NCBI RefSeq assembly: GCF_900106555.1
Contig: NZ_FNOE01000003.1
Coordinates: 144,443 to 208,442 of the forward strand
Reading direction: 5' to 3'
DNA length: 64,000 nt
Origin: Nitrosomonas oligotropha
GTDB taxonomy: Bacteria > Pseudomonadota > Gammaproteobacteria > Burkholderiales > Nitrosomonadaceae
How positions within the stretch are numbered: position 1 is the first letter of the stretch; each line of letters starts with the position of its first letter. The translations under genes and the position numbers were made by a program. Positions 28,677 through 39,424 of the stretch are shown piece after piece. The notes under the pieces are model-generated. The model saw only the letters and a list, made by a program, of their open reading frames with translations, had not been told where the DNA came from and did not search any database.

Positions 28677-29177
28677 TTAATGCCAGGGTGTAATGGGAAT
28701 GATCGAAATGCTGTTTTTAGGCGATCCTTCAATAATCCGGTCGCTGTAAGTCAAATAAACCAGCACATTCCGCTTCGCATCATAAAACCGGACCACCTGC
28801 AACGTTTTGAACAACAGCGATGTGCTTTTCTTGAAAACTTCTTTGCCATCTTCATGCCCGTTCTTTATTTTTTCCGGCAATGTAATCGGCCCGATCTGAC
28901 GGCACGCGATCGAAGCATCCGAAGTATCCTCGGCAACACCGACCGCGCCGCCGACACCGCCGGTTTTTGCCCGGCTTAAATAACAGGTTGCACCGGGAAT
29001 TTCGGGATCGTCAAATGCTTCAATGACGATTTTGTCATTCGCGCCCAATAATTTGAACTTGGTTGAAACACTGCCGATTTGCTCCGCCATAGCGACGCTG
29101 GCGGCAAATGACAACAAGCTCAGCATCCCGATAAAATGTACCGCAATTCTTTTTTTACTTTTGATCTGAAACCGCAT
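28677..29177 (-). CDS. creA: CreA-family periplasmic protein
   Basis: A protein of about 166 residues. The start is the ATG at 29177, with GGGAGA seven bases upstream, rather than the ATG 27 bases earlier. After a signal peptide ending near SVAMAEQ, the mature part shows the CreA features [25 protein letters not shown] sequence, [11 protein letters not shown] and [19 protein letters not shown]. The role of CreA is poorly known. It is a single gene on the minus strand. Confidence 0.88.
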   Translation of the reverse strand: MRFQIKSKKRIAVHFIGMLSLLSFAASVAMAEQIGSVSTKFKLLGANDKIVIEAFDDPEIPGATCYLSRAKTGGVGGAVGVAEDTSDASIACRQIGPITLPEKIKNGHEDGKEVFKKSTSLLFKTLQVVRFYDAKRNVLVYLTYSDRIIEGSPKNSISIIPITPWH

Positions 29178-29467
29178 TATCTTCTCCCGCAACCTTGGTA
29201 TCACCCGTTTTTAGTTCGTACACATGGATCTTGATACACATTCCATAAAATCCGCTTCTGCTGTCAGCAGCATTAATTATTAGCCATTGAGTCTCAGGTT
29301 ACAAGTTAGTTTCATTTCTGCGTTCGATTCTTGCGGTCAACTGCTGAGATTTCATATTACACCGGATAGAACCGGTTTTTCGAAGTGAGGTGTTTATTGT
29401 GTTCGCTAAGTCGGCAATGATGTCCAAACACAACAAAGAGAATGGAAGGAAATTACCAGATTTATTC

Positions 29468-29544
29468 TGGTAGGCGCGATTGGACTCGAACCAACGACCC
29501 CCACCATGTCAAGGTGGTGCTCTAACCAGCTGAGCTACGCGCCT
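29468..29544 (-). tRNA. tRNA-Val (GAC)
   Basis: A complete cloverleaf on the minus strand: acceptor AGGCGCG/CGCGCCT, D-arm GCTCAGCTGGTTAGAGC, anticodon loop TTGACAT with anticodon GAC, and T-arm with TTCGAGT. The discriminator is A and CCA is encoded. Confidence 0.97.
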
Positions 29545-30018
29545 GGGAAAAGCGGATTTTAACTGAAACCGTTAAACGCCACAAATGTAATTGTTCTAGC
29601 CATCTCTCAGAATACAATCTGCTCCATTCAAAGCATAAAAAATTCACCGTACAAAGAATTCAAGCGATCAGCTCAATGTTTCCGGCATCCGGATGGTCTC
29701 CGTCTACCCTGCGTGTTCTCTTTTACTCTTAAAAACAATCCCTAACCGGCGCTTTGGTTGTTGGTTAAATAAACTGGCATCGCACGCCACATCCATGTGA
29801 TTGCAAGCAACATTTCCACGCATTCCACGCTTAATTCAATCACACGGCTTGTTTATCAGTAAAACCAAACATCACTAATGTTCAAAACATGATTTTCAAG
29901 TATACTGCCCCGCTGCAAGAACGATCCAGAGAAGAAAAATTGATCTGGAAGCAATGCGTTAAAACGAGATTAAGATTTTATTAATAAATAATGGACTGGC
30001 ATTTGCCAAGGAGAATTT
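29545..30018. other. Intergenic stretch without a recognised gene
   Basis: This 474-base stretch lies between tRNA-Val and the His-rich secreted protein gene. No convincing reading frame, structured RNA or repeat was seen. It should contain the promoters of both flanking divergent units. Confidence 0.4.
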
Positions 30019-30450
30019 ATGCATAAACTGTTACCAAGCATTTTTTTGTTTTTGATACTTGCTTTACCTTTCAGCGTTTTTGCTCATGAGGGCGAGGACC
30101 ACAGCCATGACGAGTCGGCATCGGAATTGGATGGAGGAAACGGATGGCGTCTAGTCCGGAAAGTCGAATTGGGCACTTCTGGAAAATTCGTTAATCTGGT
30201 ACTCATCGATCACGCGGTCTACACAGATAAGACCATCTATAGCGCCGTCATCAATCGGCTTTGCAGTCCTTCCGATCAGTTCTGTAGAATCAGATTCTGG
30301 AGTGAAGAACGCTTTATACCTGAAACCGCCGCACTATCCGTGGAACAAAATAAACAACTCCGCGCCGACTATCTCGTGAATAAAGTAGCCGGGATGCATC
30401 ATTTACGCTGGTCTTGCACAGTTGACCCGGACAAGACCCATTGCTTCTAA
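30019..30450 (+). CDS. Secreted protein with His/acidic metal-binding-like segment
   Basis: A 143-residue protein with a Sec signal peptide (MHKLLPSIFLFLILALPFSVFA). The mature N-terminus reads HEGEDHSHDE, rich in His and acidic residues and suited to binding divalent metal ions. Four cysteines follow (in RLCSPSDQFCR, WSCTV and the last-but-one position), which may form two disulfides in the periplasm. AAGGAGAA lies before the ATG. I do not recognise a family. Metal binding is an inference from composition only. Confidence 0.7.
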   Translation: MHKLLPSIFLFLILALPFSVFAHEGEDHSHDESASELDGGNGWRLVRKVELGTSGKFVNLVLIDHAVYTDKTIYSAVINRLCSPSDQFCRIRFWSEERFIPETAALSVEQNKQLRADYLVNKVAGMHHLRWSCTVDPDKTHCF

Positions 30451-30522
30451 TAGTTGATTCCGCTACTGATCGCAACAATCCTGGATAAGAGTGCCGTGAT
30501 TCGAGAATTACAAACCGTAATT

Positions 30523-31983
30523 CTAAATATGCAACGCACGCTTATCCACGCCAAGTGCAGCCTCATGGAATACTTCCGATAACGACGGATGCGCATGGAC
30601 TATGCAGGCAATATCCTCACTGCTGGCGGAAAATTTCATCGCCATTACCGCTTCTGAAATGAGTTCCGACACGTGCGGGCCGATCATGTGAACACCCAAC
30701 ACACGATCGGTTTTCTCGTCCGCTAACACTTTGATAAAACCGCTTATTTCACCCATGGCTCTTGCACGTCCGTTAGCAATAAAGGGAAACTGGCCTGCTT
30801 TATAGGCGATACCGGCTGCCCTTAATTCCTGCTCGTTTTTCCCCACCCAGGCAATTTCAGGTGCTGTATAAATAACCCACGGCACCGTATTGAAATCCAC
30901 TGTTTCAAGCTCGTCGGTTTGTCCTTTTTCCACATGCTGAATCATTTCGGCAACGGCTACTCCTTCTTCCGAAGCTTTGTGCGCCAGCATCGGCCCACGC
31001 ACCACGTCACCCACGGCATACACATTAGCTAAATTGGTACGGCAGTATTGATCAACCACAACAAATCCGCGCTCATCCACCTGCAAACCGTTTTCCTGAA
31101 CACCCAATCCCGCAGTGTTCGGAATGCGGCCGATGGCCACGATCAACTTGTCGACTTCCAGAATCTGTTCCTGATTATTTGAATCGCTATAACCGACCGT
31201 GACAGTATCACCGGTTACTTTGACCGATTTGATATTGACGCCGGTATTGATTTGCAAACCCGTTTCTTTGGCAAAAATACTTTTCGCTTCCTTGGCGATC
31301 TGCTCGTCCGCCGCCATCAAAAAGCCGGGCATTGCTTCGAGAATCGTGACTTCCGCACCCAGTCTGCGCCACACGCTGCCCATTTCAAGACCGATCACCC
31401 CTGCACCGATGACACCCAACCGCTTGGGTACTTCCGTTAATGCCAAGGCACCGGCATTATCCAGGATCATGACATTATCCACTTCGGCAAAAGGCAATGG
31501 GCGCGGAACCGATCCGGTTGCGACGATCACATGTTTGGCCTGAATTGTCTCGGCAGTACCGTTATCGTCCACTTTGATCTGCCAGGTATTGGCGGATGCG
31601 TCCCGTTTAAGCAAGGTTCCGCGGCCATGCATCGACTTCACTTTGTTCTTCTTGAACAACGAAGCAATACCGGTGGTAAACATAGTCACAATCTTGTCCT
31701 TACGCGCAATCATGACCGGAACATCGACGGATACATTTTCCGCCGTGATACCGTGCGCGGACACTTTGTGCTGAATCTGGAAATAATTCTCCGAGGATTC
31801 CAATAACGCCTTGGATGGAATACAACCGACGTTTAAACAAGTACCGCCAAGACTGGCTTTGCCTTTGGGATTTTTCCATTCGTCGATACACACGGTATTC
31901 AAACCGAGTTGCGCGCAGCGAATCGCCGCCACATAACCGCCTGGACCGGCACCGATAACTGCTACATCAAATGTTTCTGACAT
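30523..31983 (-). CDS. lpdA: Dihydrolipoyl dehydrogenase
   Basis: A 486-residue FAD enzyme, the E3 part of 2-oxoacid dehydrogenase complexes. It has the FAD motif [19 protein letters not shown], the redox disulfide [16 protein letters not shown], the NAD-binding [16 protein letters not shown] and the C-terminal [15 protein letters not shown] with catalytic His and Glu. AAGG lies 9 bases before the ATG. No E1 or E2 genes are in the window, so the complex it serves is encoded elsewhere. Confidence 0.96.
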   Translation of the reverse strand: MSETFDVAVIGAGPGGYVAAIRCAQLGLNTVCIDEWKNPKGKASLGGTCLNVGCIPSKALLESSENYFQIQHKVSAHGITAENVSVDVPVMIARKDKIVTMFTTGIASLFKKNKVKSMHGRGTLLKRDASANTWQIKVDDNGTAETIQAKHVIVATGSVPRPLPFAEVDNVMILDNAGALALTEVPKRLGVIGAGVIGLEMGSVWRRLGAEVTILEAMPGFLMAADEQIAKEAKSIFAKETGLQINTGVNIKSVKVTGDTVTVGYSDSNNQEQILEVDKLIVAIGRIPNTAGLGVQENGLQVDERGFVVVDQYCRTNLANVYAVGDVVRGPMLAHKASEEGVAVAEMIQHVEKGQTDELETVDFNTVPWVIYTAPEIAWVGKNEQELRAAGIAYKAGQFPFIANGRARAMGEISGFIKVLADEKTDRVLGVHMIGPHVSELISEAVMAMKFSASSEDIACIVHAHPSLSEVFHEAALGVDKRALHI

Positions 31984-32075
31984 GATTAAACCTTATGGGA
32001 AGATCGTAATGAGGGAGTAATTTTAAAGTAAAACAAAATGACTGTTGATGATTTGTTTTGGCTGACAGGCTTAAC

Positions 32076-33128
32076 TTATTGCAGTGGCAGATCCCCGCTT
32101 TCACAGCCAATGCCGCTGATTTCACGAACTGCCTGCACGTAATCGCCATTTTCGCGCAGTTTCGTCAGTGAACCGGAATGATTTCTGGCATGCATGCGCG
32201 CCAAGCGGGAGAGACTGGTCGCTGTCATCTCCCATTGTAGGCCATTTAAAATCTCATCCGCACCGGCGGAATTATTGCACACCAGTATCATGTCGCAACC
32301 TGCCGCCAGTGCCGCTTGCGCGCGTGACAACATCGATTCGAGAAATTCTCCGGCGCCGCGCATCGTCAAGTCGTCACTGAAAATGCACCCCTCAAATTGC
32401 AGCTGCTCGCGCAAAATTTTCTGCAGCCAGAGGGTGGAAAAACCGGCCGGTCTCGCATCCACCGCCGGGTAAATGACATGCGCCGGCATTATCCCGGCCA
32501 ATCCAAAATCGATCATCTGCTGGAAAGGAATCAGATCATTCATTTCGATATCGATGTAGCTGCGCTGATCGATGGATATTTGCAGATGGGAATCGGCTTG
32601 AATATAGCCATGACCCGGAAAATGCTTGCCTACCGCAAGCATGCCGCCTTTTTTCAATCCGAGCATCAATTGATGCGCCAGATCGGACACGGCATGCGGA
32701 TCCTGATGAAAAGCGCGATCACCGATCACACCGCTTTGTCCGTGATCGATGTCCAACACCGGCGTAAAACTGAAATCGACATCACAGGCATTTAACTCAG
32801 CCGCCAATACATAGCCGGTCTGTCTGGCGAGATGACGCGCGCGCGCAGGCTGTTTATCCCAGATTTTTCCCAGCTCACGCATCGCGGGTATGCGCGTAAA
32901 ATCTTCCCGGAAACGTTGCACGCGGCCGCCTTCATGATCGACGGCAATCAATAGGTGCGGGCTGCGTAACGCATGAATTTGCCGCGTCAATTCAGTCAAT
33001 TGACGGTGATTGTCATAATTGCGTGTAAAAAGAATCACACCGCCGGTGAGCGGGTGCAGCAGCCTGCGCTTATCGTCCTCGGTCAGATGCGTACCGGCGA
33101 TATCGAGCATCACGGGACCCAGCGGCAC
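32076..33128 (-). CDS. nagZ: Beta-N-acetylhexosaminidase NagZ
   Basis: A 350-residue family-3 glycoside hydrolase that removes GlcNAc from recovered muropeptides in the cytoplasm. It shows [37 protein letters not shown], the catalytic-loop segment [15 protein letters not shown] and SDDLTMRGA. The start is placed at the GTG at 33128, giving [12 protein letters not shown], which matches the family N-terminus; GGAAAG lies upstream. That GTG is two bases after the acpS stop. It shares the recycling pathway with Mpl at 9.6 kb. Confidence 0.93.
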   Translation of the reverse strand: MPLGPVMLDIAGTHLTEDDKRRLLHPLTGGVILFTRNYDNHRQLTELTRQIHALRSPHLLIAVDHEGGRVQRFREDFTRIPAMRELGKIWDKQPARARHLARQTGYVLAAELNACDVDFSFTPVLDIDHGQSGVIGDRAFHQDPHAVSDLAHQLMLGLKKGGMLAVGKHFPGHGYIQADSHLQISIDQRSYIDIEMNDLIPFQQMIDFGLAGIMPAHVIYPAVDARPAGFSTLWLQKILREQLQFEGCIFSDDLTMRGAGEFLESMLSRAQAALAAGCDMILVCNNSAGADEILNGLQWEMTATSLSRLARMHARNHSGSLTKLRENGDYVQAVREISGIGCESGDLPLQ

Positions 33129-33130
33129 GA

Positions 33131-33508
33131 TTATCTTTCCAGCACGACAAAGGCGCACACCATATTGATCTCATCGCTGATGGAAAGATGGTGCTGCGTA
33201 ATACCTTTATCGTTAATGAGTTGATCTAGCTCGGGATGAAACTGAAAAAAAGGCTTACCTAGATCGTCATGAGTAATCGTGATATAGGTGAAATTCACCG
33301 GATGGCGCAATCCCGTACCTATCGCTTTAGACAATGCTTCCTTGGCGGCAAAACGTCCGGCCAGATACAGTACCGGCTTGCTGCTCGAATGGTATTCCTG
33401 CCATTCGCTATCAGTTAAGATGCGCCGCGCAAAGCGCTCGCCATGACGCTCCAGCGATTGCGCGATACGCGCCGATTCGACAATATCGGTGCCAATACCG
33501 TAGATCAT
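33131..33508 (-). CDS. acpS: Holo-acyl-carrier-protein synthase
   Basis: A 125-residue phosphopantetheinyl transferase that activates acyl carrier protein. It has the N-terminal [14 protein letters not shown] and the [29 protein letters not shown] segment with the magnesium-binding residues. It overlaps the pdxJ stop by four bases, indicating translational coupling. Confidence 0.95.
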   Translation of the reverse strand: MIYGIGTDIVESARIAQSLERHGERFARRILTDSEWQEYHSSSKPVLYLAGRFAAKEALSKAIGTGLRHPVNFTYITITHDDLGKPFFQFHPELDQLINDKGITQHHLSISDEINMVCAFVVLER

Positions 33509-34233
33509 CCACGCGCCTCAAGCATCAATTGTTTCATTTCCTGCACGGCCTGCTTAAAACCGACAAAAATCGCCCGCGCGACAATCGCGTGACCAATATT
33601 CAATTCGGAAATCTCGGGAATAGCGGCGATGGTTTGCACATTGTCATAATGCAAACCGTGTCCGGCATTGACTTTCAGACCAAGATCGATACCCAGCGCA
33701 ACCGCTTTCTGGATGGCGGCAAATTGTTCTGCTTGCGCTTGTGGTGTATGCGCATCGGCAAAACCGCCGGTATGAATTTCGATAACCGGCGCGCCCGCGC
33801 GTGCAGCCGCATCAATTTGCAGCGGATCGGCATTGATGAACAACGAAACCCGTATCCCCGCTTGCGCCAGTTTCTGGCATGCGCGCTGAACTTGCTCAAA
33901 ATGCTTGACCACATCGAGCCCGCCTTCGGTCGTCAACTCTTCACGCCGCTCCGGCACCAGGCAAATGTCGTGCGGCTTAATGCGCAATGCGATCCCGATC
34001 ATCTCATCGGTCACCGCGCTTTCCAGATTCATCCGGGTTGTCAGCCGGTCACGCAAGATTTCAACATCGCGATCCTGTATGTGACGGCGATCTTCGCGTA
34101 AATGTAGCGTAATCGCGTCCGCTCCGGCGGATTCCGCTATCAATGCCGCTTCGATCGGATCCGGATAGTTTGTGCCGCGCGCCTGCCGTAATGTCGCCAC
34201 ATGATCAATATTGACGCCTAATTCAATCTTCAT
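33505..34233 (-). CDS. pdxJ: Pyridoxine 5'-phosphate synthase
   Basis: A 242-residue TIM-barrel enzyme that closes the pyridoxine ring in vitamin B6 synthesis. It has [27 protein letters not shown] sequence at the N-terminus, [29 protein letters not shown] and GHGLHYDNV. It normally follows recO after era; here it directly follows era with a gap of 42 bases. Confidence 0.97.
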   Translation of the reverse strand: MKIELGVNIDHVATLRQARGTNYPDPIEAALIAESAGADAITLHLREDRRHIQDRDVEILRDRLTTRMNLESAVTDEMIGIALRIKPHDICLVPERREELTTEGGLDVVKHFEQVQRACQKLAQAGIRVSLFINADPLQIDAAARAGAPVIEIHTGGFADAHTPQAQAEQFAAIQKAVALGIDLGLKVNAGHGLHYDNVQTIAAIPEISELNIGHAIVARAIFVGFKQAVQEMKQLMLEARG

Positions 34234-34275
34234 TGCAATTTTCCAAGAAGCTCGTTAGTGAAAACTTCTAACACA

Positions 34276-35169
34276 TTATTCGTAACCAAGATTTCTTAAC
34301 ACACTTTCGCTATCAGCCCAACCGCTCTTCACTTTCACCCACACTTCCAAATAGACCTTTTCACCCAGCAGCAATTCCATATCTTTACGCGCTTGAGTAG
34401 CTATTTGCTTCAGCTTTTCACCTTTCTTGCCGATGATAATCGCTTTCTGGTTCGGTTTCTCAACCAAAATGGTGGCATAAATCTTGTGTACCCCGTCTTC
34501 CTGCTTGAATTGATCAACCACGACACTGGTCGAATAGGGGATTTCGTCGCCCACCAAGCGGAATAATTTCTCCCGGATAAATTCTCCCGCAATGAAACGC
34601 TCACTGCGATCCGTCACTTCATCTTCGCCGTACAAAGGCGGATTCTCAGGTAAATACTGACGGATGGTGGTGAGGAGCTCCGGTAATTGGATTTTATGCA
34701 TGGCGCTGACTGGTATAACGTCGGCGAATTTAAAAGCACTACCGACTTCCTTTAAAAACGGCAGCAACCGGTTTTTGTCAGCCAACCTATCAATTTTATT
34801 GATCACCAAAATAACCGGAACATGCTCAGGAAGAATTTTAAGCGCCGCAAGATCGCGCTGATCAAACCGTAGCGCCTCGATGACAAACAAAATAACGTCG
34901 ACATCCTGCACGCTTTGCGTAACTACCCGGTTCATCGCCGTGTTTAAACGGTTGATAAATTGCGTCTGGAAGCCGGGTGTATCTACGAAAACGTATTGCG
35001 TTTGCTGATCCGTCAAAATACCATTGATGCGGAAACGAGTCGTTTGGGCTTTTCGGGAAGTAATGCTGATTTTTTGTTGCAGCAGCTTATTCAGTAATGT
35101 TGATTTACCCACATTGGGACGGCCGATAATGGCGATGTAGCCGGTGCGGAAATGGGTTGCGACAGTCAT
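34276..35169 (-). CDS. era: GTPase Era
   Basis: A 297-residue GTPase for 30S ribosome maturation. It has the P-loop [23 protein letters not shown], and a C-terminal KH domain ([21 protein letters not shown]). It follows rnc on the same strand after 47 bases, as is typical. Confidence 0.97.
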   Translation of the reverse strand: MTVATHFRTGYIAIIGRPNVGKSTLLNKLLQQKISITSRKAQTTRFRINGILTDQQTQYVFVDTPGFQTQFINRLNTAMNRVVTQSVQDVDVILFVIEALRFDQRDLAALKILPEHVPVILVINKIDRLADKNRLLPFLKEVGSAFKFADVIPVSAMHKIQLPELLTTIRQYLPENPPLYGEDEVTDRSERFIAGEFIREKLFRLVGDEIPYSTSVVVDQFKQEDGVHKIYATILVEKPNQKAIIIGKKGEKLKQIATQARKDMELLLGEKVYLEVWVKVKSGWADSESVLRNLGYE

Positions 35170-35216
35170 GCTAAAAAATCTTGGTTTGTCATATGGTGTT
35201 ATCAGGAATAATCACA

Positions 35217-35921
35217 TTAAGGATACGCATGATGCAAGCAAATTTCGTCATAAGCCAGCTTCGCCGCTGCCTGCTCTGCACCGCGCCGACTGGTGCCTTC
35301 GCCCGAAGTCCGGATATCGAATGCCGGTATCACGCAATCCACTTGAAATTTCTGCTTATGCGCTTTACCGCTGGTGGTAACCACCACATACTCCGGCAGC
35401 GCCAGTTTCTGACTTTGTAAAAATTCCTGCAATAAAGTTTTCGGATCCTTGCCTTGCGTTTTAAAATCGATATCCTGCATCAAGGGCAAATAGAGCGCTT
35501 TAATGACATCTTCCGCCTGTGCGTAATTACTGTCCACATAGATGGCACCCAATACCGCTTCCAGGGCATCAGCCAGAATCGACGGGCGGTGGCAGCCGCC
35601 ACTCCTGAGCTCACCTTCACCCAATCTTATCAGTTGATCGATCTGCAAGTTCAGCGCCATGCCGGAGAGCGCTTTTTGATTGACGAAATTGGCGCGCAAT
35701 CGAGACAAATGGCCCTCCGGAAGTTCCGGGAATTGTGTATAAATCAATCCGGCGATCGCGCAATTCAGGACCGCATCGCCAAGAAACTCAAGCCGTTCAT
35801 TATGCGCTGCGCTATGGCTTCGATGCGTCAATGCTTCCTGTAGCAACTGGGGGCGTGTAAATGTATACCCCAGGCGTTTACAAAACTGCTCGAACAACAA
35901 GGGATGATTACTGGGTAGCAT
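35217..35921 (-). CDS. rnc: Ribonuclease III
   Basis: A protein of about 234 residues that cuts double-stranded RNA in rRNA and mRNA processing. The catalytic signature is HNERLEFLGDAVLNCAIA, and the C-terminal double-strand-binding domain includes DPKTLLQEFLQSQKLALPEY and GEGTSRRGAEQAAAKLAYDE. The start is placed at the ATG at 35921, which fits the family N-terminus; a GTG at 35945 overlapping the DUF4845 stop (GTGA) is a possible alternative start and would couple the genes. Confidence 0.95.
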   Translation of the reverse strand: MLPSNHPLLFEQFCKRLGYTFTRPQLLQEALTHRSHSAAHNERLEFLGDAVLNCAIAGLIYTQFPELPEGHLSRLRANFVNQKALSGMALNLQIDQLIRLGEGELRSGGCHRPSILADALEAVLGAIYVDSNYAQAEDVIKALYLPLMQDIDFKTQGKDPKTLLQEFLQSQKLALPEYVVVTTSGKAHKQKFQVDCVIPAFDIRTSGEGTSRRGAEQAAAKLAYDEICLHHAYP

Positions 35922-35941
35922 TGAACACGATATTTCCGTTA

Positions 35942-36313
35942 TCACTCGCTGGATGCTTGAAAGTCAATATGCAGGGAAATATTGGAAACCAGAGGTATTT
36001 GAACTGCATAGCTTGCGCTGAGTACAATGCGGCCATTTTCCTTATTGATTTTAATATCTTGTCCATTGATAGATTTAATACCATCAATTTGGGCGCGCTT
36101 ATCAAACGATATTTTTATTTGACTCGGACTAGTGGTCTGCGTATCGATGTCTTTCACCATGGCGGCTAGATTTCTTTTGATCGACGAGAATTCAATATAA
36201 GCAGGCGCAACTTTCAAACCGGAAATTGAAACCAGAATTAAAATCACCGCCCAGATGAGCAAACCGGATAAGCTGATACCTCTCTGTTTTTGCCGCAGCG
36301 TATGATATCTCAT
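35942..36313 (-). CDS. DUF4845 single-pass membrane protein
   Basis: A protein of about 123 residues with one membrane segment near the N-terminus (GISLSGLLIWAVILILVSISGLKVA), preceded by a basic RQKQRG that resembles a pilin-type leader in outline. The rest is a small periplasm-side domain. It is of the DUF4845 family, almost always found between lepB and rnc in betaproteobacteria. The ATG at 36313 has GGAAGA upstream; a GTG at 36325 is rejected. Function unknown. Confidence 0.85.
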   Translation of the reverse strand: MRYHTLRQKQRGISLSGLLIWAVILILVSISGLKVAPAYIEFSSIKRNLAAMVKDIDTQTTSPSQIKISFDKRAQIDGIKSINGQDIKINKENGRIVLSASYAVQIPLVSNISLHIDFQASSE

Positions 36314-36344
36314 ACTTTCTTCCACATTTAAAAAAGCTTATCGA

Positions 36345-37151
36345 TTATTTAATGGATAACCCGATACGATCAAAGCTTCCAAAGTTCCACCAGATCATGA
36401 AGGCTTTACCGACGATATTTTCCTCTGGAACAAATCCCCAGTAACGGCTATCGCTGCTACTGTCGCGATTATCCCCGAGGGCGAAATAATTTCCCGGCGG
36501 CACTTCGCAAGTAAATCCCGTGCGGTGATACTTGCAGTTATCGCGAAACGGAAAGTCCCTGACATTCGAGTATTGCAGTCCTTTAACATCCTGATTAATC
36601 AGAATGGAATGACCTTCTTCCTTGTTCAGGTATTCCGAATAACGATCGGAATAAATATAGCCGTGGCCGGACTCGACATATTTGTAATCGCCGTCATAGT
36701 CCATTTTGATCACTTCACCATTAATAATAAGCTGCTTATTATGATAAGTAATCACGTCGCCAGGCACGCCGACCACCCGCTTAATATAATCAATCGAAGG
36801 ATCCTCAGGATAGCGGAATACCAACACATCGCCACGCTTCGGTTCATTCATATCGATAACTTTCTTGTTGATCACCGGCAGCCGGATTCCATAGGTATAT
36901 TTGTTGACCAAAATGAAATCACCAACCAGCAGCGTCGGTATCATCGACCCGGAAGGAATTTTGAATGGCTCGATCACAAAGGAGCGCAAGCTGAAAACGA
37001 TCAAAATAATGGGGAAAAAACTCTTCGGATATTCGATCCACCAAGGTTCGCTTTCTCCTTCCGCACGCTTATTTTTCCAAAATAGAAAATCCAGCAAATA
37101 AATACAACCGGTAATCACCAGCAGTACGAACAGAATCAAAGGAAAATTCAT
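36345..37151 (-). CDS. lepB: Signal peptidase I
   Basis: A 268-residue membrane serine protease that removes Sec signal peptides. Two N-terminal membrane segments are followed by the catalytic Ser in PSGSMIPTLL and the catalytic Lys in YIKRVVGVPGD, and by GDNRDSSSDSRYWGFVP near the C-terminus. AAGGAA lies 7 bases before the ATG. It sits after lepA in the usual order. Confidence 0.97.
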   Translation of the reverse strand: MNFPLILFVLLVITGCIYLLDFLFWKNKRAEGESEPWWIEYPKSFFPIILIVFSLRSFVIEPFKIPSGSMIPTLLVGDFILVNKYTYGIRLPVINKKVIDMNEPKRGDVLVFRYPEDPSIDYIKRVVGVPGDVITYHNKQLIINGEVIKMDYDGDYKYVESGHGYIYSDRYSEYLNKEEGHSILINQDVKGLQYSNVRDFPFRDNCKYHRTGFTCEVPPGNYFALGDNRDSSSDSRYWGFVPEENIVGKAFMIWWNFGSFDRIGLSIK

Positions 37152-37242
37152 TGCGATTCCTTCGATGACACATGAGATATTTTATTAAAGCAATCCTGCT
37201 TTAATTCACAATCGGACAACAAAACTGTATTTTTATGCTTCA

Positions 37243-39036
37243 TTATTTATTATCAACCTGCAAAATTGCCAGAAATGCTTCTTGCGGAATTTCCACGTTA
37301 CCCACCCGTTTCATTCTCTTTTTACCTGCTTTTTGCTTCTCCAGCAACTTTCGTTTACGGGATATATCGCCACCGTAACATTTTGCCAACACATTCTTGC
37401 GTAACGCTTTGACCGTCTCGCGCGAGATGATATGCGCACCGATGGCCGCCTGCACGGCAATATCGAACATCTGGCGCGGAATCAATTCACGCATTTTTTG
37501 CACCAGTTCACGTCCGCGATACAGACTGTTGCTGCGATGGATGATCAGCGATAACGCATCGACTTTATCACCATTAATCAACACATCCAGTTTCACCAAA
37601 TCGGAAGCGCGGAACTCCTTGAATTCATAGTCCAATGAAGCATAGCCGCGGCTGGTCGACTTCAAGCGGTCGAAAAAATCCATGACGACTTCATTCAATG
37701 GCATCTCATAGGTCAGCATTACTTGCTTACCCATATACTGCATATTGGTCTGGTTGCCGCGTTTGCTGACACACAGGGTAATCACCGCACCCACATATTC
37801 TTCCGGAACGATGATGGTGGATGTGATAATCGGTTCGCGTATCTCTTCGATTTTAGAGAGATCGGGAATTTTGGACGGATTCTCAATTTCGATCATGGTG
37901 CCATCGCGCAACAGCACTTGATATACCACTGTCGGTGCAGTCGTAATCAAATCCATATCGTATTCTCTTTCCAGCCGTTCCTGCACAATGTCCATATGCA
38001 GCAGCCCAAGAAAACCGCAACGGAAACCAAAACCCAATGCTTGCGATACTTCCGGTTCAAAGTGCAACGACGAGTCGTTCAGCTTCAATTTCTCCAACGC
38101 CGAGCGCAAGGCATCGTACTGATTGGATTCCACCGGATATAATCCGGCAAATACCTGCGGTTTAATTTCTTTAAAGCCTTGCAGCGGCTTTTCCGCCGGA
38201 TTCGTGGCCAATGTTACCGTATCACCCACTTTGGCCGTATCCAGCTCCTTAATGCCGGAAATGATAAAACCCACTTCTCCGGCGCTAAGCGAATCGCGAT
38301 TTAAGGATTTAGGCACGAACACCCCGACCTGCTCGCATAACTGAACCGCTTTGCTCGCCATCAACAAAATTTTATCCCCGGGTTTCAGCGTGCCGTCCAT
38401 GACTCTGACCAATATCACGACGCCGACATAATTATCGAACCAGGAATCGATGATCAACGCTTTCAACGGTGCTTTGGGGTCACCTTCCGGAGCGGGAATT
38501 TTTGCAATCAATGCCTCTAAAACATCCGCGACACCTTGACCTGTTTTCGCGCTGATTCTGACAGCGTCGTGCGCATCGATTCCGATAACTTCCTCGATAT
38601 TATCGATCACCCGTTCCGGGTCCGCAGCTGGCAAATCAATTTTGTTGAGCACCGGAATGACTTCGACCCCCTGCTCAATTGCGGTATAGCAATTGGCAAC
38701 CGTTTGCGCTTCAACACCCTGCGAGGCATCAACCACCAGGAGCGCACCTTCGCAGGCTGCTAACGAGCGCGAAACTTCATAGGAAAAATCAACGTGCCCG
38801 GGCGTATCGATCAAATTCAGTAAATAAGTTTCACCATTTTTGGCTTTATAGCGCAATGCTGCCGTCTGAGCCTTGATGGTAATGCCTCTTTCGCGTTCCA
38901 AATCCATGGAATCCAGGACTTGTTCTTCCATTTCACGATCAGACAAGCCGCCGCATAAATGAATAATACGATCCGCCAGTGTCGATTTGCCGTGATCAAT
39001 ATGGGCAATGATGGAGAAATTACGAATATGCTGCAT
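37243..39036 (-). CDS. lepA: Elongation factor 4 (LepA)
   Basis: A 597-residue translational GTPase that acts on stalled or mispositioned ribosomes. It has the P-loop [31 protein letters not shown], and the LepA-specific C-terminal domain ending [25 protein letters not shown]. Length is normal. It is part of the rpoE-to-nagZ row. Confidence 0.97.
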   Translation of the reverse strand: MQHIRNFSIIAHIDHGKSTLADRIIHLCGGLSDREMEEQVLDSMDLERERGITIKAQTAALRYKAKNGETYLLNLIDTPGHVDFSYEVSRSLAACEGALLVVDASQGVEAQTVANCYTAIEQGVEVIPVLNKIDLPAADPERVIDNIEEVIGIDAHDAVRISAKTGQGVADVLEALIAKIPAPEGDPKAPLKALIIDSWFDNYVGVVILVRVMDGTLKPGDKILLMASKAVQLCEQVGVFVPKSLNRDSLSAGEVGFIISGIKELDTAKVGDTVTLATNPAEKPLQGFKEIKPQVFAGLYPVESNQYDALRSALEKLKLNDSSLHFEPEVSQALGFGFRCGFLGLLHMDIVQERLEREYDMDLITTAPTVVYQVLLRDGTMIEIENPSKIPDLSKIEEIREPIITSTIIVPEEYVGAVITLCVSKRGNQTNMQYMGKQVMLTYEMPLNEVVMDFFDRLKSTSRGYASLDYEFKEFRASDLVKLDVLINGDKVDALSLIIHRSNSLYRGRELVQKMRELIPRQMFDIAVQAAIGAHIISRETVKALRKNVLAKCYGGDISRKRKLLEKQKAGKKRMKRVGNVEIPQEAFLAILQVDNK

Positions 39037-39133
39037 CAGGATATGAGATATAAAAATATTTCCAGTAATATAAGATTAACGCCGTTGGACTGGAAATTAA
39101 AATATTGTATTGGCAGTTAAAAGAGGCAGCATT

Positions 39134-39424
39134 CTAACGAAATTCAGCAAGATAATCATCTAAAGCTGCTAAATCCAGAAAATAGTGACAGATTTCTTGG
39201 CCGTTATGCGAGGACATCAGCACGGGAATCTTGTCCCCGTAGCGAGCAACCAGCTCAGGATCGGAGTCAATATCAATCACCTGAAAAGCGAAAGATACTT
39301 GCGCCTGCAAGTTTTGCAGCGCAAGTATCATGTCCTGACAAAGATGGCATTCTTCACGGCCATAAACGATCAATTTGGGTACTTGATCCATGGCCGCTGC
39401 GCCCGGCTCAGTCTTTTTTATCAT
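39134..39424 (-). CDS. Glutaredoxin/thioredoxin-like protein (DUF836)
   Basis: A protein of up to 96 residues with a thioredoxin-like fold. A CHLC redox motif is in VYGREECHLCQDM and a cis-Pro in KIPVLMSS. The ATG at 39424 overlaps the mucD stop by 17 bases; an ATG at 39391 (MDQVPK) would remove the first 11 residues and is equally possible, as neither has a clear ribosome site. It probably acts as a small thiol-disulfide protein. Its position between mucD and lepA is common in the group. Confidence 0.8.
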   Translation of the reverse strand: MIKKTEPGAAAMDQVPKLIVYGREECHLCQDMILALQNLQAQVSFAFQVIDIDSDPELVARYGDKIPVLMSSHNGQEICHYFLDLAALDDYLAEFR

